A DNA stretch of 64,000 nt from Telmatactis stephensoni (GCA_029948255.1 JALIZF010001800.1:620001-684000), one strand, 5' to 3'. Shown: positions 1-11,269, numbered from the stretch's first letter. The notes: generated by a model from the sequence alone, not told the origin. Made by a program: numbers and translations.

Positions 1-1148
1 TCGCGAACCAATCAGATCGCGCGATTTCCGAGGATACCGGACCGAAAGAATACAAATATATATAAATAGGTGGAACGTGTTTCTTCGCGGAATTTTAATT
101 AAATAGTGAAAGACACGAATCCTCTGGTACTTCTGTATAATCTAACAAATTTCCTGTCCCGCTGTTCAGGTATTTGATGAAACAATCCATGCTCTCCTCA
201 TGATGATTTATTTTCCTAAATTGTATGTGTAACGCGAAGACATGTCAAATAAAGTAATCATAAAATTTGGTAATTTTTATTGACCCTCGACTAAGCAAGA
301 GGCAAAACTCCTTCATTTATCCTCGATATATCACCGTCCATCAGCATCAAGAATAGTGTTGAATCAAGTTTGTTTTTCTTTGTTTTTCAGATTTAGCTTT
401 TCTAGTGGCTTTTGTATTTTTGTACCTCTTATGCAACTCTTTGTACTTGTTGCGGAACGGCCCACATTTTTGGTGTGGGACTACTGCAACGTGTGTGCGT
501 TTGTATGTACAGAGATGAGCGTATTTGACTTGAGAGATTTCACAAGCAAACAACAGCAAACAACTTGTATTTATATAGTAAGCCTTCAAGATCGATAATC
601 AGCAAAATCAAAATCGCTGACTTACGCATGCAATTTGATTTGCACAACCAAGGGCTCCACAAAGTGTCATGTTTCATTGAAAAGACGTCATCAAGACGAC
701 TTTTGGAGTAAATTTCGATTCACCGATGACTTCCGATTTGGTCTTCGATGGGTACCAAGCATGCGCTCTAGAGAGTAACTGGTTTACGCAGAACCTGCCG
801 AGTAACAAGTTTGAGCATGCGCTGTAGCAGCCGTTAGTTTTGCGTTTGTGACGAACAAAGAACACACACAAAAATCTCAACTTGGTGGCTATGCCCGCCA
901 AGTAATTAAGGTCTGATCATGGAAATAAACCTGTTGCTTTATATCGGTCTTCTCACCATTGACTCCATTGATTATTTTTCTTTGTTTGCTTCCTGTTTGT
1001 TTACCGATGTATGTATGAACACACAGTAGGGCTTCGGCACTTGCTCGGAACACCTTTTCCCATTGGTTCGTTGCAACAAAAGAATCTGTTGTCATTATTG
1101 CCAGTTGTTTATTTCTTTTGATTAAGTTCTAGGAAATAGACCAATTGT

Positions 1149-1310
1149 AGGGCCGTAGCCACCGGTACGGTTAGTCAGGTTTCAACCGGACCAACTTTTA
1201 CCTTAAGAACTATTGTCATGCAGTTTTGAAGCATGAATTGGTGTAGGAAAACGAAAAACTGGACCAACTTTTAAAAACTGTACCAATGTTTAAATGGTGG
1301 CTACGGCCCT
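1149..1310. mobile_element. MITE with AGGGCCGTAGCCACC termini, copy 1
   Basis: The ends are 15-base inverted repeats, AGGGCCGTAGCCACC at the left and its complement at the right. There is no coding capacity inside. The same element sits at the matching place in the other duplicate, so it was inserted before the duplication. The superfamily is not assigned. Confidence 0.7.
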
Positions 1311-1420
1311 GAGTTGGGTAGCATCTTACGAGAGAGCGCGACCTTACCCAAGCGATTATGAATAATTTTGAAAGCAAAAACATGGGTTACCTCTGAAGAT
1401 TTCAAAGCAAAAACAGAGGA

Positions 1421-1561
1421 GAGTGCTTACAATAATATCCGTGAAAAAGTTGGTGAACTAAATTGTACCAAACAGCGCGAAATCCTTTGTTTTCTATTGT
1501 TTAATTAGTGCAAATAGTGCAATTACTTACAAAGCTTTTCACGGATATATTGTAAGCACTC
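1421..1561. mobile_element. MITE with GAGTGCTTACAATA termini, copy 1
   Basis: Inverted ends of roughly 28 bases with a few mismatches: GAGTGCTTACAATAATATCC against the complement of GGATATATTGTAAGCACTC. A diverged third copy lies at 42,577-42,713, more than 40 kb away, showing a dispersed family. It predates the duplication because 13,256-13,396 holds the same insertion. Confidence 0.75.
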
Positions 1562-1658
1562 GAACAGAAGGGTGTGACGTGTAGTATAAACTGTTGCTTA
1601 ATTCATCAGACCTTTGTTCAGCGTACGTGTTGTAGCTGGACATGAATGACTTTAGGTA

Positions 1659-2040
1659 CCGGGGGGGACTCCATTGTAAAAGGATCGGGTATGCTCATCG
1701 GAAATTTTAAAAAATTCCCCTAAAAGATACCGGAAGTCTTTTAAGAAGGGCGTGGCTGGACGATTTTTAACTCCAAAGAGATACCAGCGATAACAAACCG
1801 GCGTAAAATTGAACGGTTAGCCTGCGTAGCGGCCCTCCAGTCCCTTGGAGGGCCGCTACGCAAGCTATTGAACACGCTTTTGTTGGGCAAATTTCTTCCA
1901 TTTGAGAACAAGATAATAAAAGATAGGCGCTTTTCATACCCTAAGAGATACCAGGAAATGCTAAAACTCTAAACTTCAATTTTAACACCCTAAAAGATAC
2001 CAAATCGCTGATTTTTACCCCTATAAGAGATCGCTATTAA
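1659..2040. mobile_element. GGGGGGGACTCC-ended repeat element, copy 1
   Basis: It begins with a G run followed by ACTCCATTGTAAAAGGATC and contains repeated AGAGATACC/AAGATACC motifs. The same family occurs at 24,051-24,495, where both ends are present as inverted repeats. Inside it, 1,824-1,838 and 1,847-1,861 form a perfect 15-base-pair stem with an 8-base loop. In the duplicate at 13,495 the element keeps only its left part. Confidence 0.6.
1824..1861. repeat. Perfect GC-rich hairpin
   Basis: GCGTAGCGGCCCTCC is followed, after an 8-base loop, by its exact reverse complement. Only the left arm remains at the equivalent point in the second duplicate (about 13,667-13,690), where unrelated sequence follows. 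Confidence 0.75.
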
Positions 2041-3764
2041 GAAGAAAGTAGTAGTGGAAAGAGATCAGAACTCAGCAAAAAATCGACCAAATGGGCTAAA
2101 ATCGCTACCAGAGAATACCAATAACACAAGCAGCACTGTATAAACGTTAGAGTTTATTTGCTTTATTATTCACGGAGTTATAGAGCGGAACCTAAACTCC
2201 CATACTCACATAGAGAGCTTGGGCTTCCTGTGAGGTAATCGACCAAAAAGTGTAGTGCCACGTGATCATCCAGTAACGCCTGGCTGTTTTATACAACACT
2301 TATTCATTCAGCGCGCCATTTTGCATGCCTGATTAGTAACAACCTTCAAAAATTCTTTAATTACATATTTCCAGTGCTTGTTGTCGATGTTCAAACTATT
2401 GAAGGTAGGTTTATTGATCACATTTTTCTCGAGTGGACAGTTAGCTAATTTGCATGCTGAAGATAGGCCCTTTACACTGAGCACGTTGGAATGCAGCTCA
2501 TTTTGTATGTAAGCTTAATAGCGGACTCTATGCTGTCCAATTTGAAAATAATTGGACGAAAAAAATTCCGAGGACTGCCAAAATTGGACGAGGCCATAGT
2601 CCGAGTCCAATTTGGCAGTCAGAGGAATTTTTTTAGTTCAATTATTAAGCTTAATTATTATATAGTTCTTGCCTCTAATCCCAATATTATGAGCACTTAT
2701 CTATATTCTCGGATAAATTGTCCAATTTCAAGGGTCCAATTGAAGAAAAGTTGGACAGTCAACCAAAATTAAAGAAAAATCTATCTGTTGACAATATGTG
2801 ATTTAGAGGCACCTATAATTAGGAAGACAAAAGAAAACAATAGGTTTCCAGTTCTCAGGACATTGAACTTCTTTTGTTTTGCCTTCCAAATTGAGCTGCA
2901 CTCTGACGTGTTGCAAGGGGACTATTGCTTGAAGTTGATTTTAAGGAATTGGAAAAGAAAGAGTTAGGGTTTAGAGTTAAATGTGAAGTCTTTTCATGGG
3001 CTACTGTTCTCTGTTTTAATGAAGTTGACAGTTCTTGACCCTTGATTGACCCTTTTAAAACTTGGAATAAGACATTCAGACAAACATTCACAGTAAAGCC
3101 ACATAATAATAATTAACTATTATCGTTTAGTGATCAATTAGTGATCAATTAATACATAGTTGTTAAAACATTGATTACACTTTATATAATAGAATTTTAT
3201 GAGCACGTGAATTAGCCATAGTTAATTAGAGTACAGATAATAGAAGTGACATCACAAGATCAAAATGTTTTACTCACAATCTTTGTTGTGAGTCCTTCCA
3301 GCCTATTTCATTCGCAAAATAAGCAAAAATTTCATCAATAAACACAAGAAAACCTATCCCTCTATTGCACAATCGCAACCAAATCAAAACAAGTCTGTGA
3401 AAATTCCCGCCATTTTCTGTTAGTGGTAAAAGGTAATGCAATGAAAGGAAAGCAAACCTCTTTGCTTTTAAAGTTGATTTTTATGCAAATAACATGGAAA
3501 AATACAGCAAATGTAAAATAATGTTTCCTTCGGGTTGTGGGTTTCAAGGCAGGCAAAGCTGATGTGTTCTTTAAACTGGAACCAAAACTTTTGGAGCTGT
3601 AAAATACAATGTGTGAGCTTTTTTTGGTCAAGTATTCTGGATGTTTGTCGAGGAGTTACAGTCTTTACTCAACGTTGTAAAAGCAAGAATGTACATACAT
3701 CTGAGTCTGTCAGAGACTCATTCAATATTTCTACGATTTCTGAAAACAAAGATTTGAAGTCAAC

Positions 3765-3828
3765 ATGGCTGTTGAAGATGACGACCAGAAGTTTCTTTAC
3801 TTATCAGAATCCATTTTTGTACTGACAA
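3765..3828 (+). CDS. Candidate first coding exon of the WW/zinc-finger gene, copy 1
   Basis: The ATG has a good context (CAACATGGC). It opens a 21-codon frame beginning MAVEDDDQKFLY and ending one base into a codon at a donor-like AA|GTACGT. The leftover base matches the phase of the next exon if that exon uses the acceptor ending at 6,191. The identical exon and donor occur in the duplicate. The intron would be about 2.4 kb. The alternative is that this is non-coding leader and translation starts at 6,212. Transcript data would settle it. Confidence 0.35.
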
Positions 3829-4116
3829 GTACGTCTCGCCAACTTTCAAGATTTTGGATGTAAACCTAAGTTTGGGTCATGTCAGGCAAGATATAGATAT
3901 TGGGGAAATCTAATCACCTGTCCAAAATAAATTAGGGAGAATAAAACACTATAGAAACACTATTTTGTGCATAATTTTGACAATATGATAGTATTCTGTC
4001 AAATTTTGTCAATTCAATGTCAAAGAAGTGTGCTCTGTTTTCCTAAATTTTTATTCTCAGTTTTGCATTCTTTGCTCGTGAAATTCTATAATATAAAGCA
4101 AATATATATTCAGGCA

Positions 4117-4249
4117 TAGCTTATGCTCTGTACTCTGATGAAACACTCCTGAAGCTGTAAAACACTCAAAAAGCTATAGAAGTCTATAACCTTTTTTGTG
4201 TTTTACAGCTCCATGCAGTCATGTTCCATCAGAGTATGGAACATAGCTA
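4117..4249. mobile_element. MITE with TAGCTTATGCTCTG-type termini, present only in copy 1
   Basis: The left end TAGCTTATGCTCTGTACTC pairs imperfectly with the right end at 4,227-4,249. The interior also folds, with AGCTGTAAAACAC against GTGTTTTACAGCT. It lies wholly inside the segment missing from the second duplicate. Confidence 0.65.
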
Positions 4250-4346
4250 CACCTGATCTATTTGTTAAGTAAAGAGGGGGACCACTGTCTTAGGGTGGGT
4301 TTAAAGATTACAATGCCTACTAAGAATACAAACATACATAATATAG

Positions 4347-4474
4347 AGGGATTTCATGACAGCCATATTTGTGGGCAAGTACAATAGAAAGTTTTTGAAT
4401 GAGAAAAGATTTCATTTCCCTTGAGAAAATAGCTCTATTATTTTGACCACAAACATGGCTGCTCTGAAATCCCT
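4347..4474. mobile_element. MITE with AGGGATTTCA termini; only its right part survives in copy 2
   Basis: The left arm AGGGATTTCATGACAGCCAT and the right arm at 4,447-4,474 are inverted with a few mismatches. In the second duplicate only part of the right arm remains, near 15,867-15,905, so the deletion there cut through this element. Confidence 0.65.
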
Positions 4475-4780
4475 ATAATGATATTAGACATACACTAAAT
4501 GGAAATATGCTAGATGACACAGACAACATGTACTAAGTATCATGAAATTGAGTCTAGTAAGTCAAGCACTGTTGGGTTTTGAATTAGTAGTTTCAGTTTC
4601 AATGCCATGAAAATCTTGATGACTTGGTTTGTGCTGGAAATGTTTCAAATGAACAACAAGTTTTGTTATCAACAGAATTGAGTGTGATATGCTAACAAAC
4701 ACATGAGAATGCTCCCATCTTGTAATTAGTTTCATTTATAGAAACAAGTCTGATTTTAATTCATTGCCAACATAAAACCA

Positions 4781-5137
4781 CCCGGGGGGTACTCAACCCC
4801 ATTTTGGATAGGGGTGTGCCACCGGAGTTCTAGAAACCTGACCCTGTTTAAGACGCTCGAAAGTGAAAAATCATACCCTGTTCAAGACAAATGAGAAGAA
4901 AGTTGAGCCTAGCCTAGACAAAAAACGGCTGAGTAGGCACTTTTTTGCTTCTTTTGAATATTGTACCCTATCTAAGACACAAAAAGATGATATGGCTTGG
5001 ATCTCGTAGATATTATAGATCCTGTTTAAGACAATTTTGGGTAAAATGTATACCCTGTACAAGACAGCAGGGCCAAAAATTGTACCCTATCCAGCGGCAC
5101 ATACCATAATAGCAAATATATGGGAGTACCCCCTGGG
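4781..5137. mobile_element. GGGGTACTC-ended non-autonomous element, copy 1
   Basis: The inverted ends are CCCGGGGGGTACTC and GAGTACCCCCTGGG. The interior repeats short phrases such as ACCCTGTTTAAGACA, ACCCTGTTCAAGACA and ACCCTGTACAAGACA. It has no open frame of note. The same insertion is in the second duplicate at 16,180-16,542. I recall similar elements in coral genomes, from memory only. Confidence 0.7.
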
Positions 5138-5738
5138 TAAAACCAGCATTCATTTCTGTCTTGGCTTTGAACTAGCTGCAACAAGGTTTTTGAAATAGGT
5201 GTATACTTACTGCAGCAACAGGAAATCAAGTTTTTAATGATGAGATGATCTAGCATACTGTCACAGGTTTACACTCATTGGAACAGATGAGGTTGGGTTG
5301 GGTGCTATAATGCTGCCACGAGGGATGTGCCTGGCCCTGGCAACAAAGGTGGTAACCATTCAAGGTCCACCACCTAGCTAGCACCATGCTTACCTGAGAG
5401 AGGAGGTTGTGCCCTCAATTTTAATTTTGCATCAATGAAATATTATAAAATTACTTCATAGACACATTTCAGTCAAACTAAGTTTGTCCAGCCAGTAATA
5501 AACTGTAAGTCTAGCTAGCTTAGTGACTGTTTATATGAAAACAAAATTTGAGTAGATTATAGACCCCACCTTAAAGTGAGCTGTTTAACAATAATTTATT
5601 TATTTGTTGGTAACAAACTGAACTGGAAACTAGACCCTAATGAATTGTTGGCTGGACAGAACACCCTGAATGTACAGAACTTCATTCTTTGTTACTTTTA
5701 TGAGGTAAAACTTAGTACAGGAATGTCTTCCCAAAGAT

Positions 5739-5931
5739 AAAATTTCACTTGTTTCTTGAATTATACACTCATAACTCAATTTGTTTTCATGTCATGGTTT
5801 GACTGTCAAGCCAGACAATCCATGCATACTTTTAAAATTTCACTTGTTTCTTGAATTATACACTCTCATAACTCAATTTGTTTTGATGTCATGGTTTGAC
5901 TGTCCAGCCAGACAATCCATGCATACTTTTA
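5739..5931. repeat. Two-unit tandem repeat of about 95 bp, copy 1
   Basis: Both units start with AAAATTTCACTTGTTTCTTG and end with CCATGCATACTTTT. They differ at a few positions. The duplicate carries the same pair at 17,147-17,338, so it predates the large duplication. Short frames reading across it are artefacts of the repeat. Confidence 0.8.
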
Positions 5932-6191
5932 GGTACCTAGTTTTGTTACTGAAGGATAGTTAACACTGTTTTTTTTTTGCTTCAAAACGAATTTTAAACA
6001 TTTGTCTTAGACTGGACAATAATAAAGCTCCCTTACATCACACGCTGTAAAATAGGATGCCCAAGTGAAAATATTGGATGTTTAATTTATAGTACCAAAT
6101 GTGGGGCACTGTTTTCACTGGCAACAGGTTATTCTATTTGTGTATTTTTATTGTGACTCAGGTTGTTGTTGTTGTTTTTTTCACGACAGAG

Positions 6192-6313
6192 AAATAAGTG
6201 AAATTTGGGAAATGGACACCGATTGGACAGAGTACAAGATCAAATCAGGTGAAGTTCTGTTTCTCTACAACAAGACAACTGGAGAACACAAGTGGCCTGA
6301 CCAATTTACTAAT
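6192..6313 (+). CDS. WW-like domain exon A of the zinc-finger gene, copy 1
   Basis: The exon runs from a CAG/AG acceptor region (6,188-6,191) to a strong donor, ACTAAT|GTAAGT. It encodes IWEMDTDWTEYKIKSG followed by EVLFLYNKTTGEHKWP. The two tryptophans are 23 residues apart, with a YN pair and a T-x-E between them, which is the WW-domain pattern. An internal ATG at 6,212 could be the start. The exon ends in phase 0, matching exon B. WW domains bind proline-rich peptides. The reading frame and splice sites are preserved in the second duplicate. Confidence 0.6.
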
Positions 6314-7249
6314 GTAAGTGTTTTTCAGTTATTTCAGTCAATATGATAATTTATTAGAACTGTTTCTGAGCAGACACCATCTGGATCAGGCATCGTTGTC
6401 TCTTTACACGAGGGGTCCAATAATTGAAGGTTGAAAATACAGAGTTTGTCAGAAGGGGCCAAGGGCTGCTATCCACTTATGGAAGGTGCTCATTAGTGGA
6501 GGAGGTGCATCATTTGCTCTTTTGCTGATAATTATTGTGTTAGAACTCTGACTACCAGTTAGACTAACAGTGTAGTTTATCACTTCTATATTTCTTGACT
6601 TTAACATTCCTCTGATTTTCTTCTATATTTTGAGCTTCTAGCTCTACGGCTTATATGCAGTCTTCTTTAGTTAAAAATGGATATTGTTTTGGCTGTTTTA
6701 GTCATCCCGTTAGAGATGTGACTCTGCCTGAATATTCCACATATAGCACTCCATAAAACTATAAAATTATCTACCAATGAACTAGTTTCTAACTATCACA
6801 TGGTAAATACATTTTTCCACTTAGAATATCTTTTCATTCTAAATTGAGAATAACTGTTGGCTAACAATTGCTAATACAGATTTTAGCATTTTCCAGGAAG
6901 GACATGTGGGACATGTGAGCATGGCAACCCTCTAAATTCCAGGGACAACCTGCATACGCCACACGTTACCGCATGCCCAACCTTGAACTTCGTAAAACAC
7001 TAAAAACTGTTTTGAAACACTGATACCTATTGGTGATATTTCACATGCCACAACGGTGAAACCATGCTGTAATGGCGCTGTAACACGTGATGACCTTGAC
7101 AATAATTTATAAATGAATACTAATTATAATTAATTATATATATGCTAAAACCTACAACATAACAATTGTAACATGGTGTTGAATTTGTACTTTAGTCATT
7201 AAGATACATTGTCACACCCATGATCAATTGTATTTGTATTTTTATTTAG
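6314..7249. other. Intron between the two WW-like exons, copy 1
   Basis: About 940 bases bounded by GTAAGT and TTTATTTAG. No other gene is seen, and no clear transposon end is recognised. It is almost identical to 17,721-18,654. Confidence 0.55.
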
Positions 7250-7372
7250 GAACCATTGGAATCAGTAGAACTGGATGGTGATTGGATAGAATATAAGTGC
7301 AAATCAGGAGAAACCTTGTTTTTCTATAACAAGTCAACTTATGAACACAAGTGGCCTAGCAACAATGAAAAT
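7250..7372 (+). CDS. WW-like domain exon B of the zinc-finger gene, copy 1
   Basis: Exactly 41 codons lie between a TTTATTTAG acceptor and a GTGAGA donor, in phase 0 at both ends. It encodes EPLESVELDGDWIEYKCKSG then ETLFFYNKSTYEHKWPSNNEN, a second WW-like unit close to exon A in sequence and size. The two exons probably arose by exon duplication. Read on past the donor, the frame stops within 25 codons, so splicing is needed. The next phase-0 acceptor that leads into a long frame is at 7,813. Confidence 0.6.
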
Positions 7373-7813
7373 GTGAGAAAAATTATTATTGTGATCTCTA
7401 GCCCAAGGGGCTGGTTGTTTGAAAGACCATCAGCGTTAATCTTGGGTTAAAATGAATGGTTTTCTTTTGATTTAATCCTGGATTAACGCTAATCGTCTTT
7501 TGAACAACCAGCCCCAATCCAACGTCTATCAGTTCTCCAGTCGATTCTACAGATCTATATTTAAATCTATGCCACTATTGCAAATTATACTGGGAGGACA
7601 AGAAAAGAAGTGAGAAATGCATTTTGGCAGCAGTCCAAATGGGGTTATTGTCTTACTCAGATGGGCCACAGGAGTTTGCCTAATGCGATCACTAGTCAAA
7701 CCGCAAGATACAGATTACTAAAAAGGCCACTGACTATAAGCATCTTTGATTTTGTTTGTTTGTTTGTTTTAATGTCAAAACCTATTTTTGATGTTCATGT
7801 GTTTCTCATTAAG
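7373..7813. other. Intron between WW exon B and the zinc-finger exon, copy 1
   Basis: Contains the MITE at 7,407-7,515. The open frame of the next exon extends back to about 7,611, but its first 68 codons (hydrophobic and low in complexity, over a TTTG run) look like intron. The pyrimidine-rich TGTTTCTCATTAAG just before 7,814 is the better start. Confidence 0.5.
7407..7515. mobile_element. MITE with GGGGCTGGTTGTT termini, copy 1
   Basis: The left arm GGGGCTGGTTGTTTGAAAGA and the right arm at 7,487-7,515 are inverted, and TCAGCGTTAATC pairs with an inner copy. In the second duplicate the right tip is deleted at about 18,916, removing 34 bases. Confidence 0.75.
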
Positions 7814-9724
7814 GATTGTGACACTGGAGGAATATGTACCAACGATGTTAACAACAATGATGGAAGAAGTGATTCAGTAAACATTCCTGAAGATGATTTT
7901 GGTAGAGAGACTGAAAACACTGAATCAAGTGGTACCATTTATACTGTCGTTGAACCACACAAATGTCAACATTGTTACCAACCATTCAATGATCTTGAAG
8001 CCTGTAAAACACATGAACAAAAACACACCAACCAAGTATCTACATCAACTCTTAAAATAGAAAGTCAGGAGACTGATGGGAGACCATACGGGTGTAACGA
8101 CTGTGAGTTGTCATTTATCAAATCACGTAATCGTGTCAGACACGAGTATATTGTTCATGGTGCGACAGTGAAGTCTTACCAATGTCAACATTGTGAGAAA
8201 GGCTTGTCTACATCATGGAAACTTAAAGAACACAAATGGTTTCACTGTGATGCTAGGAAGTACAAATGTCAGTACTGTGGCAAGAGGTTTCTAACCAAGA
8301 GCAATTTTACAACACATGAACGAATACATAGAGGCGAGAAACCGCACAAGTGTCGATATTGTAGTATGACGTTTATGTTTCTCTGTCTCTGTAAAAAACA
8401 TGAACGAATTCATACAGGCGAAAAACCATTCAAGTGTCGACACTGCATGCAAGCCTTCTCAGACAGAAGGGCCTGTTCCGTACACGAGCGTATTCATACA
8501 GGCGAAAAACCATTCAAGTGTCGACACTGCATGCAAGCCTTCTCAGACAGAAGTGCCTGTTCTGTACACGAGCGTATTCATACAGGAATTATACCCTTGT
8601 ACAAATGCCAATATTGCAGCAAACTGTTTTCCCAAAGGAGCAACTTGAAAACTCATGAGCGAATTCATACTGGCGAAAAACCCTACAAATGTGAATATTG
8701 TAACAAAACATTTACTTGTAGTGGATACCGTAAAATCCACGAACGAACTCACGCAGGAGTGAAACCTTACAAGTGTCGATATTGTGAGAAGACTTTTTCC
8801 CAAAGGAGAAGCTGTAAATCACATGAAAACGTTCATACTGGCGAAAAACCCTACAAATGTGAATATTGTAACAAAATATTTACTCGTAGTGGAGACTGTA
8901 GAATCCACGAACGAACTCATGCAGTAGTTAAACCTTACAAGTGTCGATATTGTGAGAAGACTTTTTCCCGAAGGAGAGACTGTAAATCACATGAAAACGT
9001 TCATACTGGCGAAAAACCCTACAAATGTGAATATTGTAACAAAACATTTACTTGTAGTGGATACTGTAAAAAGCACGAACGAACTCACACAGGACTTAAA
9101 CCTTACAAGTGTCGATATTGTGAGAAGACTTTTTCCTACAGTGGAAACTGTAAATCACATGAAAAAAAATTACATGAACGAATTCATACAGGCGAAAAAC
9201 CTTTCAAATGTCGGTACTGTGAGAAGACATTTTCAGATAGAAGCAGTCGTATATCACATGAAAAAATTCATACTCGCCAAAAACCTTACAAGTGTCAATA
9301 CTGCAAAAAGGGCTTTCGTCGTGGATATGATCGTCAGTTACATGAACGAATTCATACTGGCCAAAAGCCCTACAAGTGTCAATTCTGCAAAAAGGCCTTT
9401 CGTCGTGGATATGAATGCCAGTTACATGAACGAATTCATCATACCGGCGAAAAACCTTACAAGTGTCGATATTGTAAGAATGCCTTTTCTTCGAGCGTAG
9501 ACTGTAGTAGACATGAAAGAATTCATACCGGAGAAAACCCTTACAAATGTCGACATTGTGACAAAGTCTTTTCTGCTAGTGGCAACTGTAGAAAACATGA
9601 ACGAATTCACACCGGCGATAACCCTTTCAAGTGTCAATATTGTGGGAAGACATTTGCTGTCAGTGGAAACTGCAAAAAACACGAAAGAACTCACATAGAT
9701 GTTGAAGATTCAAGCTCAAGCTAG
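7814..9724 (+). CDS. C2H2 zinc-finger exon (20 fingers) of the WW/zinc-finger gene, copy 1
   Basis: This is the terminal exon, 636 codons plus stop, joined in phase 0 to the WW exons. An acidic leader of about 46 residues ([11 protein letters not shown] onward) is followed by 20 C2H2 fingers, most linked by TGEKP-type linkers, the mark of sequence-specific DNA binding in the nucleus. Fingers 6 and 7 are near-identical neighbours found as a pair only in this copy. The conserved core leucine three residues before the first zinc-binding histidine is Cys in 13 fingers, Arg in 4, Leu in 2 and Phe in 1, which is unusual. Finger 14 has four residues between its histidines. The protein ends in SSSS at a TAG, three codons before copy 2. 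The likely role is a transcription regulator; its target is unknown. Confidence 0.85.
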   Translation, partial: DCDTGGICTNDVNNNDGRSDSVNIPEDDFGRETENTESSGTIYTVVEPHKCQHCYQPFNDLEACKTHEQKHTNQVSTSTLKIESQETDGRPYGCNDCELSFIKSRNRVRHEYIVHGATVKSYQCQHCEKGLSTSWKLKEHKWFHCDARKYKCQYCGKRFLTKSNFTTHERIHRGEKPHKCRYCSMTFMFLCLCKKHERIHTGEKPFKCRHCMQAFSDRRACSVHERIHTGEKPFKCRHCMQAFSDRSACSVHERIHTGIIPLYKCQYCSKLFSQRSNLKTHERIHTGEKPYKCEYCNKTFTCSGYRKIHERTHAGVKPYKCRYCEKTFSQRRSCKSHENVHTGEKPYKCEYCNKIFTRSGDCRIHERTHAVVKPYKCRYCEKTFSRRRDCKSHENVHTGEKPYKCEYCNKTFTCSGYCKKHERTHTGLKPYKCRYCEKTFSYSGNCKSHEKKLHERIHTGEKPFKCRYCEKTFSDRSSRISHEKIHTRQKPYKCQYCKKGFRRGYDRQLHERIHTGQKPYKCQFCKKAFRRGYECQLHERIHHTGEKPYKCRYCKNAFSSSVDCSRHERIHTGENPYKCRHCDKVFSASGNCRKHERIHTGDNPFKCQYCGKTFAVSGNCKKHERTHIDVEDSSSS

Positions 9725-9947
9725 GAGTTATAATCTTAATGTGGGAAAAAAGACATTGTACAGCTTTCAGAGAAGTTACAAAAGTTAAGGCCTCACAAGT
9801 GTCACAATTGTCCATGGCTGAATACTGATATTAAACGACTAACTGATGAGGCAATAGGAATATTTTCTTCCGAAGGCGCGAAAAACAGATCGCCCTGGCT
9901 TGGACTGGGAAAGTTATTGATGTTATAGAAACTGTGTTGCCAATGCA

Positions 9948-9953
9948 ATTAAA
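9948..9953 (+). promoter_or_regulatory. Possible variant poly(A) signal ATTAAA, copy 1
   Basis: ATTAAA lies about 220 bases after the stop. The canonical AATAAA present 13 bases after the stop in copy 2 reads AAAAAA here, so copy 1 would need this or another signal. ATTAAA is a common sequence by chance. Confidence 0.25.
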
Positions 9954-11036
9954 AAGAGAAAAAAGAGAACTATAAACGACGCTTAATCGAGGAAAATGCA
10001 AGTGTTGTCAACACATTCTCGAGAACAATTAAAAAGATCTTGCCAGCTGAAAATAACGAACTTTCATCAGTAGTAAAGATTGGGAATAATTTGTCCCGCG
10101 ATAAACACTTGATTGCTAATTATTTTGATAAATATTTTTTTGTGCTGCAGTACGTTTTCTTGATTGCCGATAGGTCATTCTGTAACTCAGATTGCTACTA
10201 GCGTGTTACGTTCATCGCAGTCTAGAGTCGTTGGCTCTACGTTTCAGCTCAGTGCAGTTTCTGAAAGTCTTGTTCTGTCGCTAATTCGTGGATTTTAATC
10301 TAGGGAGGCTGTTGGTTTTGATAACATTCCTCCTCATTTACTCAAGGATACTGCGGACATTGTTGTCAAACCCATTAGAGCAATAATTATTATCAAAGCT
10401 TCTCTGCAACAACTTGCTGCAGAAGTAAAGTTCCTGATGATTAAATGGCTGTTTATGTGATTCCTCTATTTCAAAAAGGAAAACCGGAGGACATCAGTAA
10501 CTACCTACCCATATGCATTCTTCCGGTAGTATCCAAGCTGTTTGAAAGACTAGTTCACATCAGAGTTAATTAACTCTGTTCTGAATTGTGATGATGACCA
10601 CCAGGTCGAAAACGTTCAAAAAAAATTATGAAAAACCTTTTAGCCATTTATTGTATGTTGTAAATAACTCTGTTCACATTCAGTTGTATTTACAAGATCA
10701 CCACAGACTTAATGAGCCCATGTTAATGTGGTTTCATGAAACTGCACTCCACTGAATTCGCGGCTTTTTCATTTGCTGATTCCATAAGACGCAACATCGA
10801 TCTATTCCTTGGAATTCTCATATTCAGTATTTATTATGAAGGGCTGGAAAGAGGTTAGGAATGCTATCTCATATTCGTAACAATTTAACATCGCATAGTG
10901 CCAACACTATATATTGATCTGTTATTCGTCCTGTTTTGGGGTACTGTGATAGTGTATAAAATTGTTGTGGAGTGGGTGGTAGAAATTCGTTAGAGAAACT
11001 TCAACGGCGGGTTGTTAGAATTGTTACTAGTAGTCC

Positions 11037-11180
11037 AGGGGCCGGTTGTACGAAGGGTGAATAGCGCTATCCAGCTAGCGGGTAAATCCTTATCCAGCGG
11101 ATAAAATCTATACAAAATCTATACAGTGGATAACTCTTATCCGATGGATAACTTTATCCAACCTTCGTACAACCGGGCCC
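11037..11180. mobile_element. MITE with GGGCCGGTTGTACGAAGG termini, only in copy 1
   Basis: Ends GGGCCGGTTGTACGAAGG and CCTTCGTACAACCGGGCCC are inverted. The interior repeats TATCCAGCGGATAA-like phrases. The matching site in the second duplicate (near 22,535) lacks it, so it inserted after the duplication, within the decayed LINE. Confidence 0.8.
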
Positions 11181-11221
11181 AGGAAAATGTGAGAGTGACA
11201 AGGTATTAGACGGTCTTAAGC

Positions 11222-11222
11222 G

Positions 11223-11269
<47 letters not shown>
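11222..11269. repeat. (TTG)n microsatellite
   Basis: About 16 uninterrupted trinucleotide units, inside the LINE remnant of copy 1 and absent from copy 2. Confidence 0.95.

Larger units (their letters stand above)
1..3764. other. 5' flank of zinc-finger gene copy 1 (left part of duplication unit)
   Basis: No convincing coding exon is visible here. The stretch aligns nearly base for base with about 11,825-15,677 in the second duplicate. It carries several short inverted-repeat elements, listed separately, and otherwise unique AT-rich sequence. The last 500-600 bases before 3,765 are almost identical between the duplicates and are the natural place for the promoter, but I cannot point to a specific core element. 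Short open frames in this stretch look like chance: they lack splice or homology support and overlap on both strands. Confidence 0.6.
3829..6191. other. Candidate intron 1, zinc-finger gene copy 1
   Basis: No further exon is seen. The stretch contains two MITEs (4,117-4,249 and 4,347-4,474), a GGGGTACTC-ended element (4,781-5,137) and a two-unit tandem repeat (5,739-5,931). Compared with the second duplicate, it has about 476 extra bases at roughly 3,955-4,430. Confidence 0.45.

Noticed and set aside
3362..3825. Overlapping frames of 89 and 96 codons on both strands, identical in both duplicates
   Set aside because: Identity reflects the recent duplication, not selection. Only the short ATG-to-donor part from 3,765 has splice support.
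5739..5931. CRISPR-like direct repeats
   Set aside because: Two adjacent units of about 95 bases with no spacers, in a eukaryotic genome; an ordinary tandem duplication.
7610..7813. First 68 codons of the long open frame of copy 1 as the true protein start
   Set aside because: The segment is hydrophobic and low in complexity. It ends at a good acceptor that is phase-compatible with the upstream WW exon, so it is more likely intron. The same holds for 18,984-19,187.
8400..9698. Several extra plus- and minus-strand frames of 60-180 codons over the zinc-finger exon
   Set aside because: They are shadows created by the 84-base periodicity of the finger repeats in other frames.
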